Shown: in pieces, positions 36,682 to 45,167 of the stretch
Numbering within the stretch: the first letter of the stretch is position 1
Layout: every line of letters starts with the position of its first letter
Assembly: GCF_003206495.1 (NCBI RefSeq)
Contig: NZ_NKUF01000009.1
Span: 1 to 64,000 of the forward strand
Direction: 5' to 3'
Length of the DNA: 64,000 nucleotides
Source of the DNA: Gluconacetobacter entanii
GTDB taxonomy: Bacteria > Pseudomonadota > Alphaproteobacteria > Acetobacterales > Acetobacteraceae
Notes under the pieces: model-generated
Database searches by the model: none
Told to the model about the DNA's origin: nothing
The model's input: the letters and a program-made list of their open reading frames with translations, nothing else
Position numbers and translations under genes: made by a program

Positions 36682-38070
36682 ATGAAAGAGGCCCTGTCCG
36701 ACGCGCCCGCGTCGCGTCGCATCACGCTCTGGCCGCGTGGACTGGTGTGGCGGGTGATGTTCGTCCTGCTTGCGGCGGTCGCGCTGGTGTTCGTTGGCAG
36801 TTCGGTCTTCTATGAGGAGGCCGAGACCTACACCATCGACGACGCGCAATTGGATCAGGTCAGCGAACGGCTGGTCATCGATGCGCGCGTGCTGGCGGCG
36901 ACGCCCACATCGCAACGCATGGTGCTGGCGGCCATGCTGTCCACCCCCGACCTGACCATCGACTGGCGCACCAGCGCGCAGGAAGGCGTGGTCCGTCCCG
37001 AACCGGGGGCCCTGCGCGGCCTTCATGAACGTGTGGCCGGCAGCGTGCCGGCGTTTCAGGGCGATGTGCTCAACCTTGCGGGCACGGTGACGGCCACATC
37101 CGACATCCGTGGCGTGCTGCGCCTGCCCGATGGCAGCTTCATGGGCTTCAGTGCGCCGGACCTGCTGCAGCCACATCATATGCGCCGGGGCATCGTCTCC
37201 GCCGCCGTGCTGGCCGGTGCGGTGCTGCTGGCGGCGGGCATGCTGGTGCGCGCGCTCAGCATGCCGCTGCGGGCACTGGCGCAGGTGGCCGATACGGTGG
37301 GTTCGGGCCGGTGGGTCCCGCTGGAGGACAAGGGCCCGCGGGAGGTCCGCTACCTCGCGCGCGCCATCAATGCGATGCAGGAGCGTATAGGCCGCCTGAT
37401 CGCCGACCGGACGGAGGCTCTGGCCGCTGTGTCGCATGACCTGCGCACGCCACTGGCGCGCCTGCGGTTGCGGGCGGGGTTTCTGGAGGACGCGGCGGCG
37501 CAGGCGGAAATCGAGGCCGACGTGACTGAGATGGAGGCCATGATTGCAGGCGTCCTCGCCTATCTGGCGGGGGAGAATGATCCCGAACCGGCGCGTTCGG
37601 TCAACCTTGCCTCCATCATCGCGACGCGCGTGGATGATGATGCCGACCAGGGCAGGCCCGTCACCTATGAAGGACCACATCAGGCGCTGGCGGTGGTGCG
37701 GCCGCTGGCGATGAAGCGGGTGATCGGCAACCTGATCGACAACGCCCTGAATTACGGGGGCAACGCGCATGTCGTGCTGCAGGTCGAGGCGCACAGCATC
37801 CGCATCCGGGTGGAGGATGACGGCCCCGGCCTGCCGGAGGCGGAGCTTTCGCGTGTTTCCACGCCGTTCTACCGCGTGGAGGGATCACGTTCGCGCGCCA
37901 CCGGCGGCATGGGGCTGGGCCTTGCGATCGTCAATCGTGAAATCATGCGCGAGGGCGTGAGCCTGCGCCTCTATAACCGTGACAGTGGCGGCCTGTGCGC
38001 GGAAATCATCCTGCCGCGTGCGGGGCAGGGGACGTTGCCCGCAACCGAGCGCAAGGTGGCGGCGTCCTGA
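36682..38070 (+). CDS. EnvZ-like sensor histidine kinase
   Basis: 462 residues. Two transmembrane helices (about 21-43 and 169-189) bound a periplasmic sensor region of roughly 125 residues. A HAMP linker (about 190-242) is followed by the dimerisation/phosphotransfer helix with H252 in AAVSHDLRTPLAR. The HATPase domain has an N box (NLIDNALNYGG), G1 (VEDDGPGLP) and G2 (GGMGLGLAIVN). The short H-box spacing and organisation resemble EnvZ. It should phosphorylate the response regulator encoded just upstream. ATG 36682 gives a short basic cytoplasmic tail. Confidence 0.93.
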   Translation: MKEALSDAPASRRITLWPRGLVWRVMFVLLAAVALVFVGSSVFYEEAETYTIDDAQLDQVSERLVIDARVLAATPTSQRMVLAAMLSTPDLTIDWRTSAQEGVVRPEPGALRGLHERVAGSVPAFQGDVLNLAGTVTATSDIRGVLRLPDGSFMGFSAPDLLQPHHMRRGIVSAAVLAGAVLLAAGMLVRALSMPLRALAQVADTVGSGRWVPLEDKGPREVRYLARAINAMQERIGRLIADRTEALAAVSHDLRTPLARLRLRAGFLEDAAAQAEIEADVTEMEAMIAGVLAYLAGENDPEPARSVNLASIIATRVDDDADQGRPVTYEGPHQALAVVRPLAMKRVIGNLIDNALNYGGNAHVVLQVEAHSIRIRVEDDGPGLPEAELSRVSTPFYRVEGSRSRATGGMGLGLAIVNREIMREGVSLRLYNRDSGGLCAEIILPRAGQGTLPATERKVAAS

Positions 38071-38208
38071 CGTGACGGCACGCCCGGAGGGGATGCCGCG
38101 GCCTTTATCGTGTGACCGGGGGTTGTGCTGGCGTGGACCACGGTACATCTGGATGCTAACAGGACCAGAGATATCCGCCTTCCTCTATCTGTCGGGAAAG
38201 ACCGCAGC

Positions 38209-38772
38209 ATGTTCATAGAAACCGAAGATACCCCCAATCCCGCCACCCTGAAGTTCCTGCCCGGGCGCGAGATCATGCCCAATGGCGCGACGGCGGACTT
38301 CATTGACGCGGATTCCGTGGCGGGCCGTTCCCGCCTGGCAGAGGTCCTGTTCGACCTTGAGGGCGTGTCACGGGTGTTTTTCGGTGGCGATTTCGTGGCC
38401 GTGACCAAGGCCGACGCCGTGGACTGGGATGACCTGAAGCCGCAGGTGCTGTCCGCCATTGCCGACTATCTCGCCACCGGGCAGGCCCCGGTCGAGCAGG
38501 AAGCCGTGGTGGTGGAAGACGCGATCGCGCCGGGGGACGAGGAAATCGTCAAGCAGATCAAGGAATTGCTGGATACGCGCGTGCGTCCGGCCGTGGCTGG
38601 CGATGGCGGCGACATCGTCTTTCGCGGCTATCGCGACGGGATCGTGCGCCTGACGATGCAGGGGGCGTGTTCGGGCTGCCCGTCATCGCGCGCGACGCTG
38701 AAGCATGGGGTGGAAAACATGCTGCGCCATTACGTCCCCGAAGTGGTATCGGTCGAACAGGTCGAAGCCTGA
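38209..38772 (+). CDS. nfuA: NfuA-type Fe-S scaffold protein
   Basis: 187 residues. The N-terminal Nfu_N domain (TEDTPNPATLKFLPG, GVSRVFFGGDFVAVTK) is followed by a NifU C-terminal-like domain (LLDTRVRPAVAGDGGDIVF, ACSGCPSSRATLKHGVENML) with the cluster-binding C154-x2-C157. It carries and delivers [4Fe-4S] clusters to client proteins such as aconitase, here encoded about 31 kb away. Placement next to tsaB/rimI is a common alphaproteobacterial arrangement. ATG 38209 starts the conserved MFIETEDTPNP. Confidence 0.95.
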   Translation: MFIETEDTPNPATLKFLPGREIMPNGATADFIDADSVAGRSRLAEVLFDLEGVSRVFFGGDFVAVTKADAVDWDDLKPQVLSAIADYLATGQAPVEQEAVVVEDAIAPGDEEIVKQIKELLDTRVRPAVAGDGGDIVFRGYRDGIVRLTMQGACSGCPSSRATLKHGVENMLRHYVPEVVSVEQVEA

Positions 38773-38794
38773 TACGCCGGGGTGGGAAAGTTTC

Positions 38795-39379
38795 ATGGTT
38801 CTTGATGATGCCGGGCTGGACATCCTGTTCCGTGCCGCGCGGACGCCCGCGGCATGGAACGAAAGTCCCGTAACGGAAGAGACGCTGCACCAGTTGTATG
38901 ACCTGGTGCGGCTTGGGCCGACATCGGGCAACTGCTGTCCCGCGCGATTCGTCTTCCTGCGCACGCATGACAGCCGCGAACGCCTGCGTCCCGCCCTGTC
39001 GGAAGGTAACGTCGCACGTGTGATGAGCGCGCCGGTCACGGTAATCGTGGCGTGGGACCCGCTGTTTTTCGACCGTATGGATGTCCTCAACCCCGAACCG
39101 GGCGTGCGGTCGTGGTTCGCCGCCGATGTGGGCCTGGCGGAGGAGACGGCGATACGCAACAGCACGCTGCAGGGGGCGTACCTGATCATGGCGGCCCGTG
39201 CGCTGGGGCTGGATGCGCTGCCGATGTCGGGGTTCGACGCCATGATGGTGGAGGAAACATTCCTGCATGCCCATGGCTGGCGGGCCAATTTCCTTGTCAA
39301 CCTTGGTTACGCCGATCATGGGTTCGATACGCCGCGCGCGCCGCGCCTTGCTTTCGACGATGCCTGCGTGATGGCCTGA
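38795..39379 (+). CDS. Nitroreductase-family protein (RutE/malonic semialdehyde reductase-like)
   Basis: 194-residue FMN-dependent oxidoreductase of the nitroreductase fold. Supporting segments are LFRAARTPAAWNESPVTEETLHQLYDLVRLGPTSGNCCPARFVFL (FMN contacts), NSTLQGAYLIMAARALGLDALPMSGFD and FLVNLGYAD. This pattern is that of RutE/YdfN-type proteins, which reduce malonic semialdehyde, but no other rut genes are present, so the substrate is open. It begins 22 bases after nfuA and ends 3 bases before tsaB, so the four genes nfuA to rimI probably form one operon. Confidence 0.85.
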   Translation: MVLDDAGLDILFRAARTPAAWNESPVTEETLHQLYDLVRLGPTSGNCCPARFVFLRTHDSRERLRPALSEGNVARVMSAPVTVIVAWDPLFFDRMDVLNPEPGVRSWFAADVGLAEETAIRNSTLQGAYLIMAARALGLDALPMSGFDAMMVEETFLHAHGWRANFLVNLGYADHGFDTPRAPRLAFDDACVMA

Positions 39380-39382
39380 CGC

Positions 39383-40114
39383 ATGCGGGTGCTGGTTCTG
39401 GATGGCGCGCAGGCCGGGGCACAGGCGCGTGCCATTGTAGCCTGCGTGCGCATCACGCCCGAAGGGTGCGTGACCGAACATCGGCACGAGGCCGAGGGAC
39501 GCGGCGGGTCGGAAGGGTTTCCCCTGCTGGCGCGTGACCTGATGGCCGAATGTGGCTGGACCATGCCGATGCTGGACATGGTGGCCGTGGTGGTCGGGCC
39601 GGGATCGTTCACCGGCCTGCGTGCCTCCATTGCCTTTGCGCAGGGACTGGCGCTGGGGCTGGGATGTGAGGTCGTGGGGGTGACGACGGGCGAGGCCCTG
39701 GCCGATTCCCTGCGCGCGCAGGTCGCTGCGCCGGGGACGCGGATCCTGTGCTGCTCCGTTGCGCGGCGCGGCCGGGCCTTTGTCGAATCCATTCCGGCGC
39801 AGGCTGGACGGGGGGACGGGGAGGTCCGTGCCGTGATGCTCGATGATCCCGCCGCCCTGCCGTCTGGCCCGCTTCTGCTGGGCGGGAGTGCCGCTGCCGA
39901 CGTGGCGGCCACCTGTGCGCGGGGACGGGCGAATGTGACCATTGCCCCGCTGTCGCGGCCCGACGCCTGCGCCATTGCGCGCGCGGCACTGTTGCGGCGT
40001 GAGGGGGTGCTGGCGCCGCGTGCGGTGCTGCCACTGTATGTTGACCCGCCGGAGGCGAAGCTGCCCGCGGCGGGATTGCGCCCACCGCCGCGCAAGGCAG
40101 ACGACAACGCATGA
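39383..40114 (+). CDS. tsaB: tRNA threonylcarbamoyladenosine biosynthesis protein TsaB
   Basis: 243 residues, ASKHA fold. The N-terminal MRVLVLDGA replaces the usual metal-site strand, followed by VVVGPGSFTGLRASIAFAQGLALGLG, the TsaB signature. TsaB is the scaffold for TsaD and TsaE in making t6A37 on tRNAs that read ANN codons. It overlaps rimI by four bases (40111-40114), an arrangement conserved in many bacteria. No clear ribosome-binding site stands before ATG 39383, consistent with coupling to the gene before it. Confidence 0.93.
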   Translation: MRVLVLDGAQAGAQARAIVACVRITPEGCVTEHRHEAEGRGGSEGFPLLARDLMAECGWTMPMLDMVAVVVGPGSFTGLRASIAFAQGLALGLGCEVVGVTTGEALADSLRAQVAAPGTRILCCSVARRGRAFVESIPAQAGRGDGEVRAVMLDDPAALPSGPLLLGGSAAADVAATCARGRANVTIAPLSRPDACAIARAALLRREGVLAPRAVLPLYVDPPEAKLPAAGLRPPPRKADDNA

Positions 40115-40623
40115 ATGTCGCCACGGGCCCGGTCGTGGCCGTGCCTGCCGCGATGGCGGACCTGCCGGCGCTGGCGCAGGTCCATGCGGCGTCCTTTGCC
40201 CCGGACCAGCAATGGGATGCCCCGGCGCTTGAAACCCTGTTGGCGATGCCCGGCGTGGCGCTGGGCGTGGCCGTGGCGCAGGACGGGGGACGGCAGGTGG
40301 TGGCCGGCTTCATCATGGTGCGCACCGTCCTTGACGAAGCGGAAATCCTGACGCTTGCGGTCGATCCCGCATTCCGGCGGCGCGGACTGGCGCGTGCGCT
40401 GCTGTCATGGATGGTGGACATGGCGGCGGGGCAGGGGGCCGCGCGCCTGTTTCTGGAGGTGGGCGTGGACAACACCGCCGCGCTGGCCCTGTACCGTGAT
40501 GCGGGCTTTGACGGGGTGGGGCGTCGGCGTGGCTATTACCCCGACGGGTCCGATGCGCAGGTCATGGCGCGCGACGTGATGCCCGCACGGGATGCGGAGT
40601 CGGGCGCATGGCCGACGTTATGA
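40111..40623 (+). CDS. rimI: GNAT acetyltransferase, RimI-like
   Basis: 170 residues. The acetyl-CoA-binding GNAT core is visible: ILTLAVDPAFRRRGLARALLSWM (motif A with R-x-x-G-L-A), then ARLFLEVGVDNTAALALYRDAGFDGVGRRRGYY. RimI acetylates the N-terminus of ribosomal protein S18; the tsaB-rimI pairing supports this name, though GNAT specificity cannot be read directly. It ends within six bases of the convergent TusA-like gene, and the two 3' ends overlap (40618-40623). Confidence 0.88.
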   Translation: MNVATGPVVAVPAAMADLPALAQVHAASFAPDQQWDAPALETLLAMPGVALGVAVAQDGGRQVVAGFIMVRTVLDEAEILTLAVDPAFRRRGLARALLSWMVDMAAGQGAARLFLEVGVDNTAALALYRDAGFDGVGRRRGYYPDGSDAQVMARDVMPARDAESGAWPTL

Positions 40624-40863
40624 CATTTTTTTGATGATCAGCAGGACATGGGTCAGTCCGTCGTCCTGCGCCTCATGCATGGCGACTTCATGGCCGAGCA
40701 GCCTGACGCTGCGACTGACATTGTCCAGCGGTTCGTCACCACGCAGGCGCACCTGTAATCGTCCCCCCGGCGCAAGCCGGTCGAGTGCAAGTCGCGTGCG
40801 CACGAATGTCATGGGACAGACGTCGCGGGTGATATCTATTTCCTCAACATCAATACCGGGCAT
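40618..40863 (-). CDS. TusA/SirA-family sulfurtransferase-like protein
   Basis: 81 residues. The family motif is CPMTFVRTRLALDRL, with the sulfur-accepting Cys of the CP dipeptide near residue 16, followed by LQVRLRGDEPLDNVSRSVRLLGHEV. TusA proteins relay sulfur for tRNA 2-thiouridine and molybdenum-cofactor synthesis. Several paralogues exist in most genomes, so the specific path is uncertain. It converges on rimI and is divergent from the MucR-like regulator over 90 bases. Confidence 0.88.
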   Translation of the reverse strand: MPGIDVEEIDITRDVCPMTFVRTRLALDRLAPGGRLQVRLRGDEPLDNVSRSVRLLGHEVAMHEAQDDGLTHVLLIIKKMS

Positions 40864-40953
40864 GTTACCTGATATTCCTTCATGGGTATGGTTGCGGTCT
40901 TGTCCGGATTATTTATATAAGATGCATGTATTTCTACTGACAGGACCAAGTTG

Positions 40954-41370
40954 ATGGCTGACGAAACAGCGGATGTGGAATTGCGGGAACTGACCGCCGA
41001 AATCGTGTCCGCGTATGTTGCACGCAATACACTCGATGCCGAGACGCTGCCGGACCTGATTCATCAGGTATATGAAACGATGTCCTCGCTCGGCAAGGTC
41101 GAGGCCGTGCCTGAAAAGCCGGTTCCGGCGGTGCCGCTGAAAAAATCGGTCTTCCCCGATTACATCGTCTGCCTTGAGGACGGGAAGAAGCTGAAGATGC
41201 TCAAGCGTCACCTCAAGACGGCCTATAACATGACGCCGGAAGAATATCGCGAACGCTGGGGCCTGCCGCACGATTATCCCATGGTCGCACCCAGCTACGC
41301 CAGCCACCGCTCCAAGCTTGCACGCAAGATCGGGCTGGGAACCAAGGATCGGGGCGCGGACCAGGCGTGA
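40954..41370 (+). CDS. Ros/MucR-family transcriptional regulator
   Basis: 138 residues. The C-terminal DNA-binding core reads YIVCLEDGKKLKMLKRHLK, MTPEEYRERWGLPHDYPMVAP and RSKLARKIGLG, close to rhizobial MucR/Ros. The classical zinc ligands C-x2-C-x9-H-x4-H appear here as C, D, H and Y, so at most a partial zinc site remains. The N-terminal half probably oligomerises (VELRELTAEIVSAYVARN). MucR proteins are global regulators of exopolysaccharide and motility genes in alphaproteobacteria; a link to exopolysaccharide here is only inference. An AT-rich stretch (TTATTTATATAAGATG) about 30-45 bases upstream is a likely promoter. Confidence 0.9.
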   Translation: MADETADVELRELTAEIVSAYVARNTLDAETLPDLIHQVYETMSSLGKVEAVPEKPVPAVPLKKSVFPDYIVCLEDGKKLKMLKRHLKTAYNMTPEEYRERWGLPHDYPMVAPSYASHRSKLARKIGLGTKDRGADQA

Positions 41371-41423
41371 AGGATGACGGTGTCGTTGGACAATCGATCT
41401 GATGATGGGCTACGCCTGTAACC

Positions 41424-41918
41424 ATGGCAGCAGGTAGTGATGTAATGGAATCGCGCATCGGGCGCATGTGTATCGAGCGGGGCCTGAAAATGACGGGGCA
41501 GCGGCGTGTCATCGCACGCGTCCTGTCGGAAGCGCAGGACCATCCCGACGTGGAAGAGCTGTACCGGCGCGCAGCCCAGCTGGATTCGCGCATTTCGGTG
41601 GCCACGGTCTATCGCACCGTGCGTCTGCTGGAGGAAAAGGGCATCCTTGAACGCCGCGATTTTGGCGGTGGCCGTGCCCGTTACGAGGCGACCGAGGAAG
41701 GCGACCATTATCATCTGATCGATGTCGAGACCGGAAAGGTGATCGAGTTCGAGGACAGGGAGCATGCCGAACTGATCCGTCGCATTGCGCGTGACCTCGG
41801 CTTCGACCTCGTTTCCCACCGGCTGGAGCTTTTCGCGCGCAAGCGGCCTGCCGACGCCGGACAGGATACCGCCGCGCCGTCGCCGCCGGCACGCACGGGA
41901 GGCAGGTCAAAACGATGA
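41424..41918 (+). CDS. fur: Fur-family transcriptional regulator
   Basis: 164 residues. The winged helix includes MTGQRRVIARVLSEAQDHPDVEELYRRA and RISVATVYRTVRLLEEKGILERRDFGGGRARYE. The dimerisation domain includes the metal-site residues of EGDHYHLIDVETGKVIEFED and LVSHRLELFARK. No CxxC structural zinc pair is present, as in many alphaproteobacterial Fur proteins (some of which sense manganese and are called Mur). ATG 41445 is an alternative start seven codons in. The stop overlaps the olsB-like start (41915-41918), coupling a metal regulator to a lipid gene. Confidence 0.88.
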   Translation: MAAGSDVMESRIGRMCIERGLKMTGQRRVIARVLSEAQDHPDVEELYRRAAQLDSRISVATVYRTVRLLEEKGILERRDFGGGRARYEATEEGDHYHLIDVETGKVIEFEDREHAELIRRIARDLGFDLVSHRLELFARKRPADAGQDTAAPSPPARTGGRSKR

Positions 41919-42760
41919 GCGCCGAGAAAATCATGCACTCCCTGTCCACGCTGGATCTGGAGCGCAACGGCTTTCCCGAACTGCGTGGCGGCAACCTCGG
42001 GGTGCGGATCGCCTGCACGGATGAGGAACGCGATGCAGCCCAGGCCCTGCGCTATCGCGTATTCTATGAAGAAATGGGCGCCCAGCCTGATGAACGGACG
42101 CGGCGGCTGCGGCGTGACATCGACGAATTCGATGAATATGCCGACCACCTGCTGGTGATCGACCATGCGATTTCCTCTGGCGCGAAGGGGGTCGTGGGCA
42201 CCTATCGCCTGATGCAGGGCGATGCGGCGCAGAAGCTGGGACGTTTCTATTCCTCGAATGAATATGACATCTCGCCGCTGACGGAATTTCCCGGCCGGTT
42301 GCTGGAGGTCGGGCGTTCCTGCGTGGATCAGGCCTATCGCGGGCGCGCGGCGATGCAGTTGCTGTGGCGCGGGATTGCGTCCTACATCTTCCTGCACCGT
42401 ATCGACGTGCTGTTCGGTTGCGCCAGCCTGCCGGGGACGGATCCCGAACCGCTGAGCAACGAACTGACCTATCTCTACCACAACCACCTTGCCCCGCCCG
42501 CGCTGCGCGTGCGCGCGCTGCCTGAACGGCGGGTGGAAATGCTGCGCCGTGATCCGCAGGCGCTTGACCACCGGCGCTGCCTTGCCGGACTGCCGCCGCT
42601 GATCAAGGGATATCTGCGGCTGGGTGGGTATGTTGGCGATGGCGCGGTGATCGATACGCAGTTCAACACGACCGATGTTGCCGTGCTGGTCAAAAGCGAA
42701 CTGCTGGCGGACAAGTATTACCGCCATTACGAACGTCGCCTGCGTGACGCCCTTGACTGA
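41915..42760 (+). CDS. OlsB-like L-ornithine N-acyltransferase
   Basis: 281 residues, the GNAT-like acyltransferase family that adds a 3-hydroxy fatty acyl chain to ornithine in the first step of ornithine-lipid synthesis. Recognisable parts: LRYRVFYEEMGAQPDERTRRLRRDIDEFDEYADHLLVID, GTYRLMQ, LLEVGRSCVDQAYRGRAAMQLLWRGI, PLIKGYLRLGGYVGDGAVIDTQFNTTDVAVLV. Acetic acid bacteria are known to make ornithine and derived aminolipids. An olsA-like second acyltransferase is not adjacent. Translationally coupled to fur. Confidence 0.85.
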   Translation: MSAEKIMHSLSTLDLERNGFPELRGGNLGVRIACTDEERDAAQALRYRVFYEEMGAQPDERTRRLRRDIDEFDEYADHLLVIDHAISSGAKGVVGTYRLMQGDAAQKLGRFYSSNEYDISPLTEFPGRLLEVGRSCVDQAYRGRAAMQLLWRGIASYIFLHRIDVLFGCASLPGTDPEPLSNELTYLYHNHLAPPALRVRALPERRVEMLRRDPQALDHRRCLAGLPPLIKGYLRLGGYVGDGAVIDTQFNTTDVAVLVKSELLADKYYRHYERRLRDALD

Positions 42761-42802
42761 CGCGCCGGGGCAGGGCGGTTTGCCATATATCCCTGCGCCG
42801 GA

Positions 42803-44368
42803 ATGAAGCTTCCCACCGTTTTGCGCACATGGCATGACGCACTGCCCCGCCTTGCTGGCTGGCGCGCGGATGTTGCGATGCTGCTGGTCGGGGCGCTGGG
42901 GGCGCTGGCGTTGCCGCCGGTCCATCTGGTGCCGGTTCTGGCGCTGTGTTTCCCGATCCTGATGCGCATGATCGACGCCGCCCCCGACTGGCGCGTGGCG
43001 GCGCGGCGCGGCTTCATGTTCGGGCTGGGGATGCATACGGCGGGGCTGTACTGGCTGACCGATGCGATCATGCTGCGCGCCGATGCGTTCTGGTGGCTGG
43101 TGCCGCTGGCCTCGCCGGGATGCGCGCTGATCCTGACCCCGACCACCGCGATTCCAGCCGCCCTGTCGCGGATCGTGCCTGCGGGCGTGGCGCGTGGCCT
43201 TGTGCTGGCGGCGACATGGACGCTGGCCGACATGATGCGTGTCTTCATCTTCAGCGGCTTTCCATGGAACCCGCCGGGCAGTGTCTGGGAATTTCCCGGC
43301 GTGGCGGGCGATGTGATGATCCAGCCTGCGGCATGGATCGGGGTCGATGGCCTGACGCTGCTGACGGTGGTGCTGGCGCTTGCCCCCCTGTGGGGACGGC
43401 GGGGATGGATGGTTATCGCCGCGACCCTGATGCTGTGGGTGGGGGCGGGGGCGGCCCGCCTTTCATCCGGGGTGCGGGGGCGTGACGTGGGCCGCAATCC
43501 CGTGGTTGTGCTGGTGCAGGGGAATGTGCCCGAAGCGGAAAAGATGGCCGGGAACGAGGATGTCGCTATTTTCCGCCGCTACCTCACCCTGACCCATGAT
43601 GGCGTGGGGCAGGCCCTGTCGCAGGGAACACAGGGGCGGCCCGTCGTGTTCGCCTGGCCGGAATCCGCATTTCCCGGCCTGCTGCTGGAGGACGCGATCG
43701 CCCGGCGCATGATCATGCAGGCCGGGCGGGGGGCGGTGGCCGGTGTGATTGGCACCCTGCGGCAGGATGAGCAGGACCGCTGGCGCAACAGCATGGCCGT
43801 ACTGCTGCCCCCCGACGGGCAGGTGGGCGGACTGTATGACAAATCGCACCTGGTACCGTTCGGGGAATACCAGCCCGCCCTGCTGCCCTTTCATGTGGTG
43901 CCGGGTGATGGCATGGCGGCGGGCAGTGGCGTGCGGACATGGCACGTGCCGGGCATCGCCCCCGTTGGTCCGCTGATCTGTTACGAGGTCATCTTTTCAG
44001 GCCAGACGGTCGATGCGCATGACCGGCCTTCATGGCTGCTCAACAGCACGAATGATGGCTGGTACGGAAACAGTGCCGGCCCACGCCAGCATCTGGCGGC
44101 GGTCAGGATGCGCGCGGTGGAAGAAGGATTGCCCATCGCACGGGCCGCGAACACGGGCATTTCCGCCATATTCGATGGGTACGGGCATGAGGTGGTGCGA
44201 CTGGGATGGGACCGGACGGGGGTGATCGTCCGGGCGATGCCTGATGCGCTGTTGCCGCCCTTTTTCGCGCGCTGGGGCCGACTGGTCCCGGTGCTGCTGG
44301 CGTTCGGGCTGCTGGCGGCGGGGATGACGGCCGGATGGCGCAACAGGCCGGCATCCGGGCGTTCCTGA
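42803..44368 (+). CDS. lnt: Apolipoprotein N-acyltransferase
   Basis: 521 residues, an inner-membrane enzyme that adds the third acyl chain to lipoproteins. Six or so N-terminal hydrophobic segments precede a nitrilase-like domain. That domain has the catalytic Glu in FAWPESAFPG, Lys in LYDKSHLVPFGEYQP and Cys in PLICYEVIF, then LLNSTNDGWYGNSAGPRQHL and ARAANTGISAIFDGYG. A final transmembrane helix and basic tail follow. ATG 42803 gives a short basic N-terminus before the first helix. It lies 42 bases after the olsB-like gene on the same strand. Confidence 0.96.
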   Translation: MKLPTVLRTWHDALPRLAGWRADVAMLLVGALGALALPPVHLVPVLALCFPILMRMIDAAPDWRVAARRGFMFGLGMHTAGLYWLTDAIMLRADAFWWLVPLASPGCALILTPTTAIPAALSRIVPAGVARGLVLAATWTLADMMRVFIFSGFPWNPPGSVWEFPGVAGDVMIQPAAWIGVDGLTLLTVVLALAPLWGRRGWMVIAATLMLWVGAGAARLSSGVRGRDVGRNPVVVLVQGNVPEAEKMAGNEDVAIFRRYLTLTHDGVGQALSQGTQGRPVVFAWPESAFPGLLLEDAIARRMIMQAGRGAVAGVIGTLRQDEQDRWRNSMAVLLPPDGQVGGLYDKSHLVPFGEYQPALLPFHVVPGDGMAAGSGVRTWHVPGIAPVGPLICYEVIFSGQTVDAHDRPSWLLNSTNDGWYGNSAGPRQHLAAVRMRAVEEGLPIARAANTGISAIFDGYGHEVVRLGWDRTGVIVRAMPDALLPPFFARWGRLVPVLLAFGLLAAGMTAGWRNRPASGRS

Positions 44369-44675
44369 CATAGCTGTAACATATGGGTTCAGGAACGATT
44401 CGTAATGCGTGCCGTTAGGATCGCCACGCCTGACAATCTGTAAAAATCCGATCTATTGGATGCTGAAATAGACTGCAACAAAAAGGTACCAAAAAGCACC
44501 TTTTATGCGGCAGTCATAACAGATTGAATCACAGGGGGTTATTCGACGTGCCGCGGTGAGGATATAATTTCGCCCTTTACAAAAGGTTAATAATGAATCC
44601 TATAACTGTTTTGTTTAATATATAACTAAGTGATGATTTATCAGAAAATCGTATTTCTGGCATAGGGCATCTGTA
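44369..44675. other. 307-base gene-free AT-rich stretch
   Basis: It lies between lnt and the XRE regulator. One hairpin, AAAAGGT (44481-44487) with ACCTTTT (44498-44504), could be an lnt terminator. The last 110 bases are notably AT-rich (AATATATAACTAAGTGATG and neighbours) and probably contain the promoter of the regulator. No open frame is worth reporting. Confidence 0.6.
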
Positions 44676-45161
44676 GTGAATAACAAGTTGTCTAGTACTC
44701 CCAGTCCCGTTGACGTATATGTAGGCAGCCGGATCCGGCTGCGCCGGACGTTGCTCGGCATGTCGCAGGAACGTCTGGGAACGGCGCTGGGGCTGACATT
44801 CCAGCAGGTGCAGAAATATGAACGTGGGGCCAACCGCGTCGGTGCGTCGCGCCTGTATGACCTGGCGCGGGTTCTGGATGTGCCGATTGCATTCTTTTTC
44901 GACGGCATGCCGGATGAGGCCGCCCTCCCGCAGGCATCGTCCATGCCCGTCGAATCGTTTGCCGAGGCACGGGGCGCGTTTGGCGGCACGCCCGCCCCGG
45001 CCCAGCCAGAGGGTGGGGACGACCGGTTCGCCAGCAACGAACTCGCGCTGCTGTCGCGGCGGGAGACGATCGACCTCGTGAGGTCCTATTACCGCATCAG
45101 CGACCCTGCGGTGCGCCGGCGTGTGCTGGACCTCGTGCGTTCGATGGCGACGACGGCCTGA
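44676..45161 (+). CDS. XRE-family helix-turn-helix regulator
   Basis: 161 residues starting at GTG 44676. The HTH_3 domain (about 14-68) reads VGSRIRLRRTLLGMSQERLGTALGLTFQQVQKYERGANRV, then LARVLDVPIAFFFDGM. A Pro/Gly/Ala-rich linker and a conserved C-terminal helix (LLSRRETIDLVRSYYRISDPAVRRRVLDLV) follow. This two-part form is common in alphaproteobacteria near lnt and metK. Its targets are unknown. It is convergent with the phosphatase gene, only six bases apart. Confidence 0.92.
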   Translation: MNNKLSSTPSPVDVYVGSRIRLRRTLLGMSQERLGTALGLTFQQVQKYERGANRVGASRLYDLARVLDVPIAFFFDGMPDEAALPQASSMPVESFAEARGAFGGTPAPAQPEGGDDRFASNELALLSRRETIDLVRSYYRISDPAVRRRVLDLVRSMATTA

Positions 45162-45167
45162 AGCCCC

